NCBI GenBank assembly: GCA_022495005.1 | Contig: JAGYXB010001748.1 | Coordinates: forward strand, 682,001 to 746,000 | DNA length: 64,000 nucleotides | Reading direction: 5' to 3' | Source: Rhyacophila brunnea | Taxonomy: Eukaryota; Arthropoda; Insecta; Trichoptera; Rhyacophilidae | Shown: positions 35,041 through 46,690 of the stretch, one piece after another | How the letters are laid out: each line of letters starts with the position of its first letter | How positions within the stretch are numbered: position 1 is the stretch's first letter | Made by a program: the position numbers and the translations under genes | Notes under the pieces: generated by a model | Told to the model about the DNA's origin: nothing | Seen by the model: only the letters and a program-made list of their open reading frames with translations | The model's database searches: none

Positions 35041-36341
35041 CGAGGGTGGGTCAATAAGTCCTTAGAAAAGCCGACAGGTGGCGCGACTAGTACTGTAAGC
35101 GGTTTGTTTTCATGCAGCGGCACTACCGATTCAGTATGCTGCGAAGTTTCAATCAGATTGGTCGGGTTGTTGTGTGTTTCTCGTACATTTAAAAAAAAAA
35201 TTTGCTTGTGGAAAATGGAAAAATGGAAAATGGAGAAAATTGAGTTTAGAGCTGTTATTAAACATTTTAATATAAAAGGGTTAACAGCAAAGGAAATAAA
35301 AAATGAGTTGGATTTAGTTCACGGCATATCTGCTCCTTCACTTTCAACTATTTATAACTGGTTAAATGAATTTAAACGTGGTCGTACATCAACAAAGGAT
35401 GAACCACTCTCAGGACGTCCTGTAGAGGTGACTACACCAGAAATGATCAATAAAATCCACGATATGGTGTTAAATGACCGAAGATTAAAGTTGAGTGAGA
35501 TAATTGAGGTTACAGGGATCTTAAAAGGTAGCGTCATTTCTATTTTACATGACAAATTGGGCATGAAAAATATTTCTGCAAGATGGGTGCCGCGTTTGCT
35601 CACAGTCGACAATAAACGCAATAGGGTGGTGGCCTCTAAAGCCCTGTTGTCGCTCATGCAACGCAATCCGGATGAATTTTTTCGTCGCTTTGTGACTGTA
35701 GATGAAACATGGATACACCACTATACTCCCGAGACGAAAGAACAGTCAAAGCAGTGGATTGCGAAAGGCGAACCATGTCCAAAGAAGGCGAAAACCGTAA
35801 AATCAGCTGGCAAGGTTATGGCTACTGTATTTTGGGATGCACGTGGAATTATTTTCGTTGACTATTTGGAAAAGGAAAAACAATAACAGGGGATTATTAT
35901 GCATCTTTATTGGACCAGCTAAAAAACAAAATTGAAGAAAAACGGCCTCATTTAAACAGGAAAAAATCCTCTTTCATCAGGACAATGCCCGTGTTCACAC
36001 ATGTTTACGATCAATGGCTAAAATTGAAGAATTGAAGTTCGAATTGGTCGACCACCCACCGTATTCGCCAGATTTAGCCCCCAGTGACTTTTTCCTTTTC
36101 CCAAACTTAAAAAAATGGCTAAGTGGACAACGTTTTTTTTCAAATGAAGAAGTCATCGATCGGACAAATGCTTATTTTGAGGACCTTCCGAAAACTTATT
36201 TTTCTGACGGTTTAAAAAAATTGAGAAACGTCTAACCAAGTGTATTGAGCTCCAAGGAAATTATGTTGAGAAATAAAAAAAAAATACAAAAATAAAACCT
36301 GTTTTAATGCTTTTTTCTAAGGAATTATTGACCCACCCTCG
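35041..36341 (+). mobile_element. mariner transposon (1301 bp)
   Basis: The left end CGAGGGTGGGTCAATAAGTC and the right end, reversed, CGAGGGTGGGTCAATAATTC form inverted repeats of about 30 bp with a single mismatch. They are flanked by TA (35039-35040 and 36342-36343), the mariner target. The length is typical for mariner. It encodes one transposase on the plus strand, now frameshifted. Confidence 0.95.
35215..36276 (+). pseudogene. mariner DD34D transposase, three frameshifts
   Basis: Starting at the ATG at 35215 the protein has an N-terminal helix-turn-helix pair (FRAVIKHFNIKG, then KEIKNELDLVHG and STIYNWLNEF). It continues through GRP to the catalytic block VTVDETWIHHY (first Asp). The second Asp lies in the Q-D-N-A-R-V-H motif at 35981 and the third in YSPDLAPSDFF. 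Exactly 34 residues separate the last two, as expected for mariner. The reading moves from frame 1 to 0 near 35875, to 2 near 35966 and back to 1 near 36222. Each shift equals loss of one base, and each falls in or beside a short A or G run. It then ends at the TAA at 36274-36276. As read, no functional transposase can be made. Confidence 0.93.
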
Positions 36342-37041
36342 TAGCTCAATTTATTTACATAATGTATAATTAATATGTATTGCATTTTAATATTTAAATA
36401 AGTGCATATAACTAGTATCTACATTCACCCAAAAATGTATGTAAAAAACTTTAAATGAAAATAAATACTCGACATGCTTAAAGAAATACCATGTGATCTT
36501 GACTAATTCCATTTTAATAATAATATCTTACCCATTTCTAAATCTGAGGCTATCGAATTGCTCTCTCGACTATTAATACACTATCTCCACACTTTGGTAG
36601 AACACACAACTAATTCTTTCGATTCCTCAGGGAGTTAGTTATTAAGATCACAACAAACATCTCTTGTCAGAATCTTCTTTCAGAAGAAAATCTCGGTTAA
36701 AAGAAAACACCCTTCCCAGATACCATATCACTATATCATATATATCACGCTTATCACTTTCGTTATATTGCACTGAATGACAGTCTCTCCACTATACGCC
36801 TCTAGAGTCCTTACAAAATGTATAGTTTACTAACAATATTATGAATTAATCATAGAACAATGCAATTATTTTACTAATATATTATAAGCGCACGAGAAGG
36901 CTTACTGAATGTATAGATATATAAGTGCCTGTATAATGTCGTAGCTAATAAAAATCTTAAAAAAACGTTTTATATATATTTTTTTATAGAACGAGTATAC
37001 AGTATTTCCCAAACTAACAGATGTCTGCTTACGTTGTTTTT
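36342..37041. other. AT-rich sequence, nothing recognised
   Basis: No features supported between the mariner and the next inverted-repeat element. Confidence 0.4.
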
Positions 37042-37448
37042 ACGGGTCTAGGACGATTTGGCGCTGGACAACTGGGTGCCACTCAATCGAATGAAATTCG
37101 AAAACAAATAGATGTTATAGGTACTTTTAAATATATAAGCATTTCATATTATTATTTATATTACAATTACTATTTAATTCTTGTGTGAGAATTTAAATAT
37201 GCACACTTAAATAATGATTTAATTATTGTACCTACATAATATGTTTAAGTTTTAACGAGAAGAGTTCTTTTATTTTTATATGAAGCCTCAGTAAAAAACA
37301 TTATGTTAAAAACAAAATGAATTAAAATCACTAAGTAGTAGATGAAAATTCCTCGTCAGCTTTCTGTATAAAATCGTAACGAACGTCTAATTATTTCATT
37401 CGATAGTGCGGCGCCCAATTATCCTGGCGCCTAGTTGTCCCATTCCCG
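37042..37448. repeat. Inverted-repeat MITE (~55-bp arms)
   Basis: Left arm 37042-37096 and right arm 37393-37448 are imperfect inverted copies sharing ACGGG at the edge, 'gacaact(a/g)gg(c/t)gcc' and 'atcgaatgaaat' at the inner side. The interior of about 300 bp is AT-rich with no frame. Flanks are T-rich and no target duplication could be fixed. Confidence 0.65.
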
Positions 37449-37849
37449 TTTTTATCAACCAAATATTGATAATTAAATTATCAGTAACAAAATTTCAAAC
37501 AATCATTTTCATGGTGGATAATAATATAATAAACATCTTTCGTATTTATAAAAGTAATTTTACTTTATTCCACTAAATATTATTTGTTTATTACACATTC
37601 GTAATCATTCCAAAGCTATACAAAAAATTTAAACTCTCTGCCTTTCCTTTGAAATACCTTTATTTATCACAAGGGCAATAATGCATTATTATACTTTTTA
37701 AATGACCTATCTGTAAAATCAAAAGTCAATTACCTTTGTTACAACTTACAACTCAATAACAGGAGTTTGACGATGGTTATTATTTGTCTGTGAATATTTA
37801 CTTGTCTGAAACATCGGTGTGATCAAATTAAGCGATAAGATATTAGGAA

Positions 37850-38115
37850 AGCTTCCAAGCTACGTAGATAACAAAAGGTCTTTAGTTTGGTACGTTAGGG
37901 CTGTAAATGCGATTATCTGAAAAGCATGTGACATATATTCCGGTCGGGCCACCTTCATTAAGTGCACGCATACCTGCCGGATATATTGCTAATATAATTA
38001 TGTGTATAATTCCCTTTGACGAATAGAACCGAACACTGCGAGGGCAATATGATACAGTCTCTGAATACAGAATGTGCCGTGTCAGCTTTGTGCATAAGGT
38101 CTTGTTCATTTATTA
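37850..38115. other. Unexplained mixed-composition block
   Basis: Less AT-rich than its surroundings. The plus strand reads HVTYIPVGPPSLSARIPAGY, and the minus-strand frame (37882-38109) also reads a protein-like NEGGPTGIYVTCFSDNRIY. No splice boundaries or domain support either strand. It could be an exon, a piece of an unrecognised element, or conserved non-coding DNA. Confidence 0.25.
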
Positions 38116-39238
38116 ATCATATTTTGAAAAAAAAAATGGGGAATACGAATGAATGAATGCTTTGCAAACAGAAAAAATATATACACTGGTAACACAATGA
38201 GTGAAAGGTGCAAGTACCTACATGTAAATACGTAAGGTTTTTATAACAAAAAGTCATGCTGTGAGTTATAATTTGTTCTAAAAATATACCATGAATGGTC
38301 ACGCAACAACAAAAGAAATATAAATGCCAATTTGTTGTTTTTTAACATTTTCGTTTGATTTATGCACTCCTGATATTACTTAATTTAGATTTTAATACAG
38401 TTGAAATCTCATTTATATTTTCAAAGATAAGCCACGTTTAAAATCGTCATTATCATACATGCCGTATGCGTTTCTTTATATTACAATAAATTGACCTGTA
38501 AAAATATAATGTTCGTCAGTTGCGACCTTCCAAATTCTTCATGTACGGTTAAGATACTGTCAACTTCATTGTACTCGTATATTATACCAGATTTGATTTT
38601 ATGGTTATGTTATGACAATCTATTGATTATTTTTGTGAGCGATGAAACAAATTTAAGCTAATCTAAAAGAAACATGAGGTAATAATATTCATAGTTGAAA
38701 AGTGTGTCGGTTTGAATACCAATATAGATTGGCAGAACGTATCTAACTCGATAAAAACGGTATATTTTACGTAAGTTAGCATGTGAGCAAAATGTATTTA
38801 TGTATAATGTAACATACGAAGGATGTAACATAGGTGTTATATTTATACAATCACGCATCAAAGACGCATACTGTACACGCGTCAGAGAGAGATAGCTTAT
38901 GTGCTATAGACATTTGACAAATGAATATAATATAATATAATTATGTAGTCACCCAGTTTCTAACTTATAGTAAGATGTCGATAAACTCAAAACTAATAAA
39001 TCGCACTGTCAACGAGCTCAAACGGGTGACGATATCTCTGGCCCATATATGAAAAACTCTTGAAAAATCTACCTACTTATTAAAAACAATAGAAATCAAA
39101 ACTCTCATTGTTAGCTATTCTTCATAATATAATGTATAATTTATTCACAAAGCTACTGTTTCAATATTTAGACGATTATTTTGAAAAAATTTCATTGTAT
39201 CTACGAAGGTACATAATTGACAAAACATAAATACATAC
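38116..39238. other. AT-rich sequence, nothing recognised
   Basis: No elements or exons supported. Confidence 0.4.
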
Positions 39239-39312
39239 AGAGCCTTTGTCTTCTTGGAATACTTGCAGAGTCCATCTCGTGGGCAAAGCTCCTTGATTGC
39301 AGCACGACCAAA
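39239..39312 (-). CDS. Candidate internal exon (74 nt), minus strand
   Basis: The minus strand has a long pyrimidine tract ending TTTTTCTCTGTTTCCAG directly before base 39312 and a good donor, CTCT|GTATGTATTT, after 39239. The 74 nt are balanced in composition, unlike the AT-rich flanks, and have no stop in any frame. Joined to the candidate exon at 47816-47853, two of three frames remain open: one contains WSCCNQGALPTRW, the other VVLQSRSFAHEMDSA. I recognise neither. The strong splice signals and base composition make a real exon likely, but its gene and frame stay unknown. Confidence 0.5.
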
Positions 39313-42300
39313 CTGGAAACAGAGAAAAACTAAATAAAAAAAAAGCCAACTGACCGCGAGTAGCTGCTACGTGGCATCTAAATGTTCAGAAAGGCGATGT
39401 AAAATATGCCACTAGTAAACATCCAGTACAGAGTTTGGAATACGTGAGCTGTATTTTAAAAAATATTCTAGGAAGTTTTTTTTCTGGTGTTTTTCGAAGG
39501 CATTAAATAAACGAAGTAAAATAAATTCACCTGCCGGAAGTAAAATATATTCAAATATGTTATGTTATTAGTCATCTAGAATCCAAATTAAATACAAAAT
39601 ATATATTTTTTTTAAAATGACATTAGGCATCAGAAATCAAAATTTTATAAGGTACTAAACTACGAGATAATCTTTACTCATTGATCAATAGAGACGATTA
39701 CGATCAAAGTTAAACATTGAAAAAATATCACTATAATATCCTATAGTGTATATTTATCACTTAATTAAACCATATAATGTCCACCTAAAGTGTACTAAGA
39801 CTGTGCTGACATTGAGAAATCGGTTCGACCTATTGAATGTTGTATCATAGGTCGGGGGGTTTGAAACCCGAGACTGGGTCAAATTGTTTTTTTTTTTTTA
39901 ATTAACGTGTATGGTAGATCTAGTACACCGGCTTTCTGGAATATATATTGGAAATTAAATCGTCGCGTTATATTGCTTTGATTATTATATTATCGTTGGC
40001 TTAACACAATGCTTACGGACCCTTTTAATTAATTTTGTAATTAACGTGTTAATTTGCATTTGAAAAGTAATTAGCAAAAACACAATTTTGTGCGGCCCGT
40101 AAGCTATGGGTTAATAATACAAGAATTTTAATAGGTGGCACTGCCACCTGGTATTTTTTCTAGTATTATATAGATACACGACCGATATAAACAATAAATT
40201 TGATGTCTTTGATCTCCTCTGTATATTCTTTTACTTTTGGTAAATACTATGAATTACGATAATTTATGTATTTCTTTTCATGATTCGGATGTAGAACATT
40301 GATTTCCAAAGTGCGGATAATGGTACGCTTTGGAGTTTCTAGAAGATCCAATGTGGTTGCTAAAATGCAAAAGAGCGGGGCGGTATGGGGTGTAAAGCTT
40401 ATCAAAAGAGGCAGAGAGAACCCTTACGAATAGAGCCGTATTTCTAAAAAACTGGTTTTATTATAAAGCTTTTAAAATATGTTCTGTTTTTCAAAACTCA
40501 CAATCAACATAAATTAATTTTGTAGCTTAAACTTAGTACCTATTTAACTTGTCTTGAATGATGAAAAGTTCTACTGTAAAATCATATTTTGGGATGCACA
40601 ATAGTTGTGGACGTATGTGACAAAATGGGCAAAGAATAAGAATTGTAAAGAACAGATATTACATCTAAATGGTTTTTAATCAGCATGTGGCATTGAAGTA
40701 GTCATATCCTCACTTGAATAAAAACAAATATTATTTTTTTTTATATTTTGTAATAAATTGTTATTTTTATAGTGACATTTCCTGTGCTGTGGCATAAAAG
40801 CGGATGGTAAACTGACAAATTTTGAAAAACTATTCACCAGGCTACATACTTAAAAAATTATATCACACTTACCATAAGAAATCCTATGTCTGGTGTTAAT
40901 GTAACTTATTTATACGATGACAAAAAAAAATACAGACATATCTCAATTCCTCCATTTTCTCTCCCCTAAAAAGTGTTAAAATTTCAAGTAAATTAATTCA
41001 AACATTGTACACTTTTGTTTCCTTCTAAGTAAGAAACGACTTTACTTAATTACGGTTGATTGGTTTATTTCCAGGTGCTTAAACACAATCCAAATAGCAT
41101 TTAAGTACTTATCTTTGTTTTGGAGTTTTAGGCTTAATAAGGTTTTAGCGTAAATTTACTTGATGCTTTTCAGGGAGTCGTCTTGCGCCCCATTTATTCG
41201 CTTTTGTATAATAAAATTAATCAAAACATTTGGATAACGTATGACGAACTTTTAGGTGGCTCGGTTAGCTGGTAAAGTAAACACATTTCGCAAAACGCGT
41301 ACGAGCTTATTTACAGTTTCTATTTGAATAACATTTCCCTGGAAGTGACATGAGATTTGCTGACAAAATTATTTCGCTTAAAACACTATTACCTGAAGGA
41401 TTTTGGTGAAGGCTGAACGCTGTATCTAATGTAAGCAAACAATTTCTCACCACTTAACAAAACATTAATCATAATAATCTAGCAATACAACGTACAGTTC
41501 ATGTTACAGCATATAATTCTGGCAGACTACCTACCTAATAAGTTATGTGTTTATAAAGCATCTGACACAATCATGCACAATACACCACTAGGTATATGAA
41601 AGCATGTAGTTATATAATACGCTTCAACAATATTTTATATGGTGATCTTTACTACATTTCGTAGTATATACACACGCTCAACCATTTTACCATCTTTTTG
41701 CAGATTGCCAAAATCTATAAGTAAAAGATTAAAAAAAATATATATTAAAACCAAATAATTTGGACTTGATATGAAAGGAGTCTCGTACACATTCGTTGGA
41801 GATATTGAATGCAGTTCGATTTTCAAATCGAACTATTATAACACTCGGTTGCATTGGTAACAAGTTTATTACTTTCCTCTTCTATTGGCAACCCCAAAAA
41901 AAATGGCGGCTCGTGTTTTGGTTTGAAGTTTATATCTTTATTTATATAACCGTAATAATAATATATAGAATATTCATCTTTACAATAATGGTCAATATAT
42001 TTATTTCAGCTCCCTACATATATTTGATGAAGAAGTATCTTTCCAAGGGTAAATTTTATATCCAAATATCTGATTAATATACGTCCACTCCCTGAATACA
42101 AACTAAATATATTAATTTGATTGGAAAATACGCCATGCTGATTTAATCATACCACATGTCTTTTGTTCTTAAACCGAGTGTGCAAATCGTTGGTTTATAA
42201 TAATCATTATAATTGTTTTACACTTGTTCTGGATTGGTTATAATATGAGAGTTATAATATATATATAATAATATATATATATAATATATAATAATCAGTT

Positions 42301-43199
42301 AATTCTGCATGGTACTAATCAAACATATATTTATTTTGGTATTAAGTCCTCAATTATGTATTATAATATAAATAGTCGGCCATTTTATTCAACAAATACT
42401 TTATAATATACTCTTATAAGTTTTTTATAGTATGATCAACCAATAATTGTTGATTGCTCAGAAACTACAATAAAAAAAGTTTTTTAAATAATAATTTTTA
42501 TTAACAATAAAGTGTTAAGAATGTTTTTTTGGTATCTAATAAAAACCTATTACAAATATTATTTTTAAAGTCTTATTTTACTCCAAATAACTTTTATTTA
42601 TATTTAAAATAATAATCACAATAATAATACATATTATTGTAAGATACGATAGAAAAATAAGTCTTGAAAATAAAGTTGCCGCCTTGATTTCTTCAAACGC
42701 TATAGTTTTTTTCGTGTACGGAATTCATAAATACGTTTACTTTGTCATCCTGAACAGATAGATCGAGCCATTTGAATTGGGGCCGACTTTTCCAATTTTA
42801 ACTTGTTTATAAATGACAAAGTAATACATCTTTTTCATATTGCATTTGAGATAGTATATAGGCAGGCTATTGCAATAAGCCCCTCTAAAATCGAATATCT
42901 TGGACCCAACTATTTTTCGATAAAAAAGAAAGTCTATAATATGTGACAAACTGTTATCGGAGCAAATTGGCCCACGAGGTTGAAAGCATTTGGGCAAAAG
43001 CTTACAAAAGGTTTTCAAATGGTCACTTTTTTAAATTATGCTAGTCCTTTCACAGAAGCGAGCGTTATACGTTATCATTTATTTTTGAACAAAAGATTTT
43101 CCTTTGAGCTTTCAAATAGTTTTTCATCAAGTATGTGGAATATCATTCGATTTTTAAGTATTTTTCTTTAAAAACTTACTATCTTAATAAAATTTATTC
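39313..43199. other. Long AT-rich stretch, probable intron
   Basis: Lies between two minus-strand candidate exons, so it would be intronic if they belong together. It holds a TA-rich low-complexity run at about 42248-42297, a small palindrome AGTTCGATTTTCAAATCGAACT near 41814, and a weak acceptor-donor abutment on the minus strand near 41365 (CCTTCAG|GTAATAG). ORFs at 41635-42077 and 42737-43171 have no motifs. Confidence 0.4.
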
Positions 43200-43615
43200 G
43201 ACTTAATAAATTAAATGGTGGACTGCTTTATGAGAAAGATCCTGAGGCGGATATACGGACCCATGAATGATGGTGGGGAGTGGAGAATTAGGTACAACAC
43301 GGAACTATACCGCTTATACCAAGATTCAAAACTCTCCACCTTCATAAAACTCCAGAGGATAAACTGGGCAGGCCATGTCCAGCACATGCCTGAGTCACGC
43401 ATACCGAAGAAGATCTTCAAAGGAAACCCAAGGGGGGGAAAAGCCAGTGGGAAAGCCACGCACACAATGGGGTGATAACATTACAAAAGATGCCAACCAG
43501 CTGCTAAAAATCAGGAACTGGAAAAGACGTGCGGAGGACCGTTCCGGATGGAGGACGGCAGTGGAGGAGGCCAGGGCTCGACTTGAGCTGTAGCGCCATC
43601 GAAGAAGAATAAATT
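43200..43615 (+). pseudogene. 3' end of a non-LTR retrotransposon, frameshifted
   Basis: Two plus-strand frames together give the C-terminal part of an insect non-LTR polyprotein. The first, from 43215, reads RKILRRIYGPMNDGGEW, then LQRINWAGHVQHMPESRIPKK. The second, up to 43593, reads GKPRTQWGDNITKDA, then IRNWKRRAEDRSGWR, and stops after LEL. The change of frame sits at a run of seven G (43432-43438), consistent with a 1-nt indel. The element is cut at its 5' side, as usual for LINE insertions. The segment ends 'gtagcgccatcgaagaagaa', a typical short 3' tail. The closest resemblance is to RTE/R-type LINEs annotated near craniofacial development protein 2-like genes. Confidence 0.8.
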
Positions 43616-43641
43616 AAATATTTACTAATGATACTATATAG

Positions 43642-44445
43642 CAGGGGTGTCAATAAGGTTGATCGCGAAATGATTTTTGATCGATTGCCTAAAATATTTA
43701 ATTTATTTATTCATAATTTGGAAGCAGATAAGTATTCAAATCTATTAAAATGTGATGAAAATTTATACGCCTGTTTTCGTTTCATATACTTGTGCAAATC
43801 AGCGTTTTTGCAAATAAAAATTATAAATTCGAAGTACAGAATAACTTTAATGGACAAACACTTGGAATCATGTTTGAGAAATGATTTGAGTAATTACACC
43901 CCAAATTATACAAAAATTGTAGACACCTTTCAATGTAGAATAAGTAATTTAAGCTCTGTAACATCCGGGAACTGAAAATAAAATGTATGTCTTCAAAATA
44001 AGATAACTACAGTAAAGTTATGTAAATACATTTTTTTCTAGGTAATTTTTTGGTTTAAAAATATATATATTGTATACTCGTATATATTGTACTAACATAT
44101 ATTATTAAATCGTCAGTAAAGTTTAACGCTAATTACATAAGTTACCCTTGTTTTCATATTTTTTTAAAACTATCCCTATAAATTTTAACATCATCATAAG
44201 CAAGATAAATGTACAATACACAATAAATTATAAAATATTAACATTAGGTTTTAAATAAACATTTCCCTTGTTAAGTTACAAGAATCTAAAATAACGTTTT
44301 TTGGCTCTACTGTTAAGTTGCACTTTTGTAGATAGTGTTGTTTGACACTAAGCCCTCGTAATATCCTTAATTTTAGAAAAAGTATATCGCGGAGGATTTT
44401 TGTTTTCCAAAGTATATCTTATGTAAAAATTACTTGACACCCCTG
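43642..44445 (+). mobile_element. Internally deleted hAT element (804 bp)
   Basis: Ends CAGGGGTGTCAA and (reversed) CAGGGGTGTCAA form perfect 12-bp inverted repeats. Flanks CTATATAG (43634-43641) and GTATATAG (44446-44453) match at 7 of 8 positions. It contains only the 3' part of a transposase gene, so it cannot move on its own. It was inserted immediately downstream of the LINE fragment. Confidence 0.88.
43670..43975 (+). pseudogene. hAT transposase C-terminal remnant
   Basis: The plus-strand frame ends at the TGA at 43973. It includes CKSAFLQIKIINSKYR, then LMDKHLESCLRNDLSNYTP, then NYTKIVD. This is the end of the dimerisation region of hAT transposases of the GTF2IRD2/ZBED5-related type, where a SEQxFSxMKxIKSKYR-like block precedes a T-D-E-H-L-E-x-C-L-R block. 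The N-terminal zinc finger, the catalytic Asp residues and most of the core are missing. The frame is still open, which suggests the deletion happened not long ago. Confidence 0.7.
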
Positions 44446-44453
44446 GTATATAG

Positions 44454-45359
44454 TCTAACTAACCAATATTTAAAAAAATCATTAAATAAATAACAAAAAC
44501 TAATCACGTCTTTCAGTTTTGCCTTAAAATGTTGTCACATTATCGCAATATCGAAATTATTGGTAGTTTTGCGATTACATAAATAATAAAAAATGGGAAA
44601 ACTACTATAAAATAAACCAGAAAAGTATACTGATTCTGACCTGGAATTTTACTCAACTGTTTAAATATAACCGCATTCAATCTTCGGCGATGATTAACTC
44701 AACATAAATAAATCTCATTCAAAAGTTAGAACTGGGGTGACGAGATATTAAAATTACAAAAAATAATATCTAAATTACAAACAATAAGTACTCACTATTA
44801 AGCCGTGACAGTTTATGATGCTTATCCGTGTTTGTTAATAATTATTGTATTACAAAAACAAGTAACAATATATGATGTAATTCAAAACATAATTCATTTA
44901 AAAATAGTATAAATTTGATTGCACTTATAGTTTTCAATCGCGACGACCTCCAACTGTTCGCCCCACTTCAGTTCTCTGGTAGTTAGAAAATTTCAATATT
45001 ATATTACTTCTAGCTTTCGCATACAAAGCTTCTTTCTACCTTTCAAATTCACAATATGTTATAGTTTGAGCATAAAATACAGCCAATAAAATTTTGTGCT
45101 ACAAAACTTTATCGAGCATTTTATGCGTCTATTTGTACGTTCTATTTCCAGCTTTGTTCTATTGCAAACAGAATAGCGTAAATAATCTAATTTTCCTCAG
45201 AAAATATGATCGAGTTTTATGGCACTCTCTTTTCTACATAGTAGTTATAATAAGCATTACTTTATTTATTAAATATCGTATCCTATTTTAACACGTAACT
45301 GTGTAAAATACTAGTGTAAATGCTAAATAATGCTAATGGTTTTTATAGAGAAAATTAAT
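44454..45359. other. AT-rich sequence, nothing recognised
   Basis: No feature supported. Confidence 0.4.
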
Positions 45360-46310
45360 ATAAAACAGAACTTAATAAACTATTTTTTTATTCAACGAAT
45401 AATTTACAATACTAATTAGTGTAAGATTCTTTGTTGAAAATACATAATTTGGTCACACCTCATAAATATACATTTTTTTCGACCATGTCCGATCCTAATA
45501 GGCTCATATGGGCCTCCACATGGTAGAGGTTTGTATTAACAGATTTTGTTTCTTACGAGAAATGGATCTCAGCCACTTGCTCAACCTAGTAGGTACCAGT
45601 GGCGAAGGGTGGAGGTAGGCTGTTAAGATTCGCTATAAATAGTGCACACTAAACTATGTTAGTCATATGTATTTGTTTTTATTGAACTAAGACTACAATT
45701 TACAGATGGTATTAGTTAGTTTTTAAAAACCAATTAAACCCTGCCTAAACGAAACCATAATAGAATTGGTCTAATTTGGGCAATACGACAAAATTGTGTA
45801 CAATTTTCCATTCATAGTTATTTATTTTCGTTGGATTAAAACTACATATTACACATATTTTTGGTTCATTTTTTTGATTCATTAAGCCCTGCGTAAACCA
45901 AACTATAATAAATAAAAAATATTATTCTATCTATAAAATACTCAAAGTTGTGTATGATTTAATTGCATAATTTTAGATATTTTATAGATAGACATGTATT
46001 TTTTGACTAATATCTATTATGGCTTGGTTTCTCAGAGTTTAATTGAATTTTAAAATCTAACCTACACTATCTGTAAATTGTAGTCTTATTTCAATGAAAA
46101 CAAATATGTATGTCTGAAAAAGTTTAATGTACACTATTTATGGCGGATCTTAACAGCCTACCTCCACCCTTCGCCACTGGTAGGTACATACCCTGACTCA
46201 CACACAAATTTAAAAACAATATGTGTACTTGCCAGACCCAAGATTCCAACTTGTGACCCACGGCATGATAATCCAACGCTTAAGAGGACGTTCTACAGAA
46301 TTGGCCTTGA
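45360..46310 (-). mobile_element. tRNA-derived SINE, split by a hAT MITE
   Basis: Read on the minus strand from about 46310, the tRNA-like head contains a B-box-like AGTTGGAATCT (46241-46251) and an A-box-like region near 46270-46295. Then comes the body: 'ctcagccacttgctcaacct' (plus orientation) at 45569-45588, the 'cctccacatggtagagg' hairpin and 'gaccatgtccgatcctaa' at 45481-45500. The tail runs to about 45380. The body is interrupted at 45597-46179 by another element with an 8-bp duplication. Without it the SINE is about 360 bp. Confidence 0.8.
45597..46179. mobile_element. hAT fold-back MITE (583 bp) inside a SINE
   Basis: The ends are a perfect inverted repeat CAGTGGCGAAGGGTGGAGG (19 bp). 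Inverted homology continues for most of each half, with blocks such as TAGGCTGTTAAGAT, ACTATTTAT/ATAAATAGT and CTACAATTTACAGAT. The flanks GTAGGTAC (45589-45596 and 46180-46187) are an exact 8-bp duplication. There is no coding capacity. Transcribed RNA would fold into a very long hairpin. Confidence 0.92.
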
Positions 46311-46544
46311 GAATTGAAAATATGATTTTTTAACATGTGGTCCATAATATCTGGTTTACTAGTTAATATAAAAAGGTCGTGTCAAAGTTGTTTGTGTTAA
46401 TAAATTTGCTCTATGACTGATCCGACTCATATTTCACATTTATTTCATCAGGGCTGTCGAAGAAATAAATCATATATATTTATAATTTTAAATTTTTATT
46501 TATAATATATATTATTTAAGTTTTGTGCATCTAATGCCGGGTCC

Positions 46545-46690
46545 ACACTGGCAACAAGTTAATTTGCTGGCAACCTCGTTAGATTTTACGATAATTATGA
46601 TGATTATCGTAAAATTTCTTAAGCAATTATGGTAAGTATCGTAAAATTTAATGAGGTTTCCAGTGTGGAAATGGCTTAATATCCACTGTG
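46545..46690. repeat. Small fold-back MITE
   Basis: The ends 'ccacactgg' and 'ccagtgtgg' are inverted, as are 'caacctcgttagattttacgat' and 'atcgtaaaatttaatgaggttt'. A second inverted pair (ttacgataat / attatcgtaa) lies between them. No ORF and no certain target duplication. Confidence 0.6.

Noticed and set aside
39830..39905. B-box-like 'gggtttgaaacccgag' followed by a T run, as in a Pol III gene
   Set aside because: No A-box, D-arm or anticodon arm could be folded upstream. Probably an old SINE scrap or chance.
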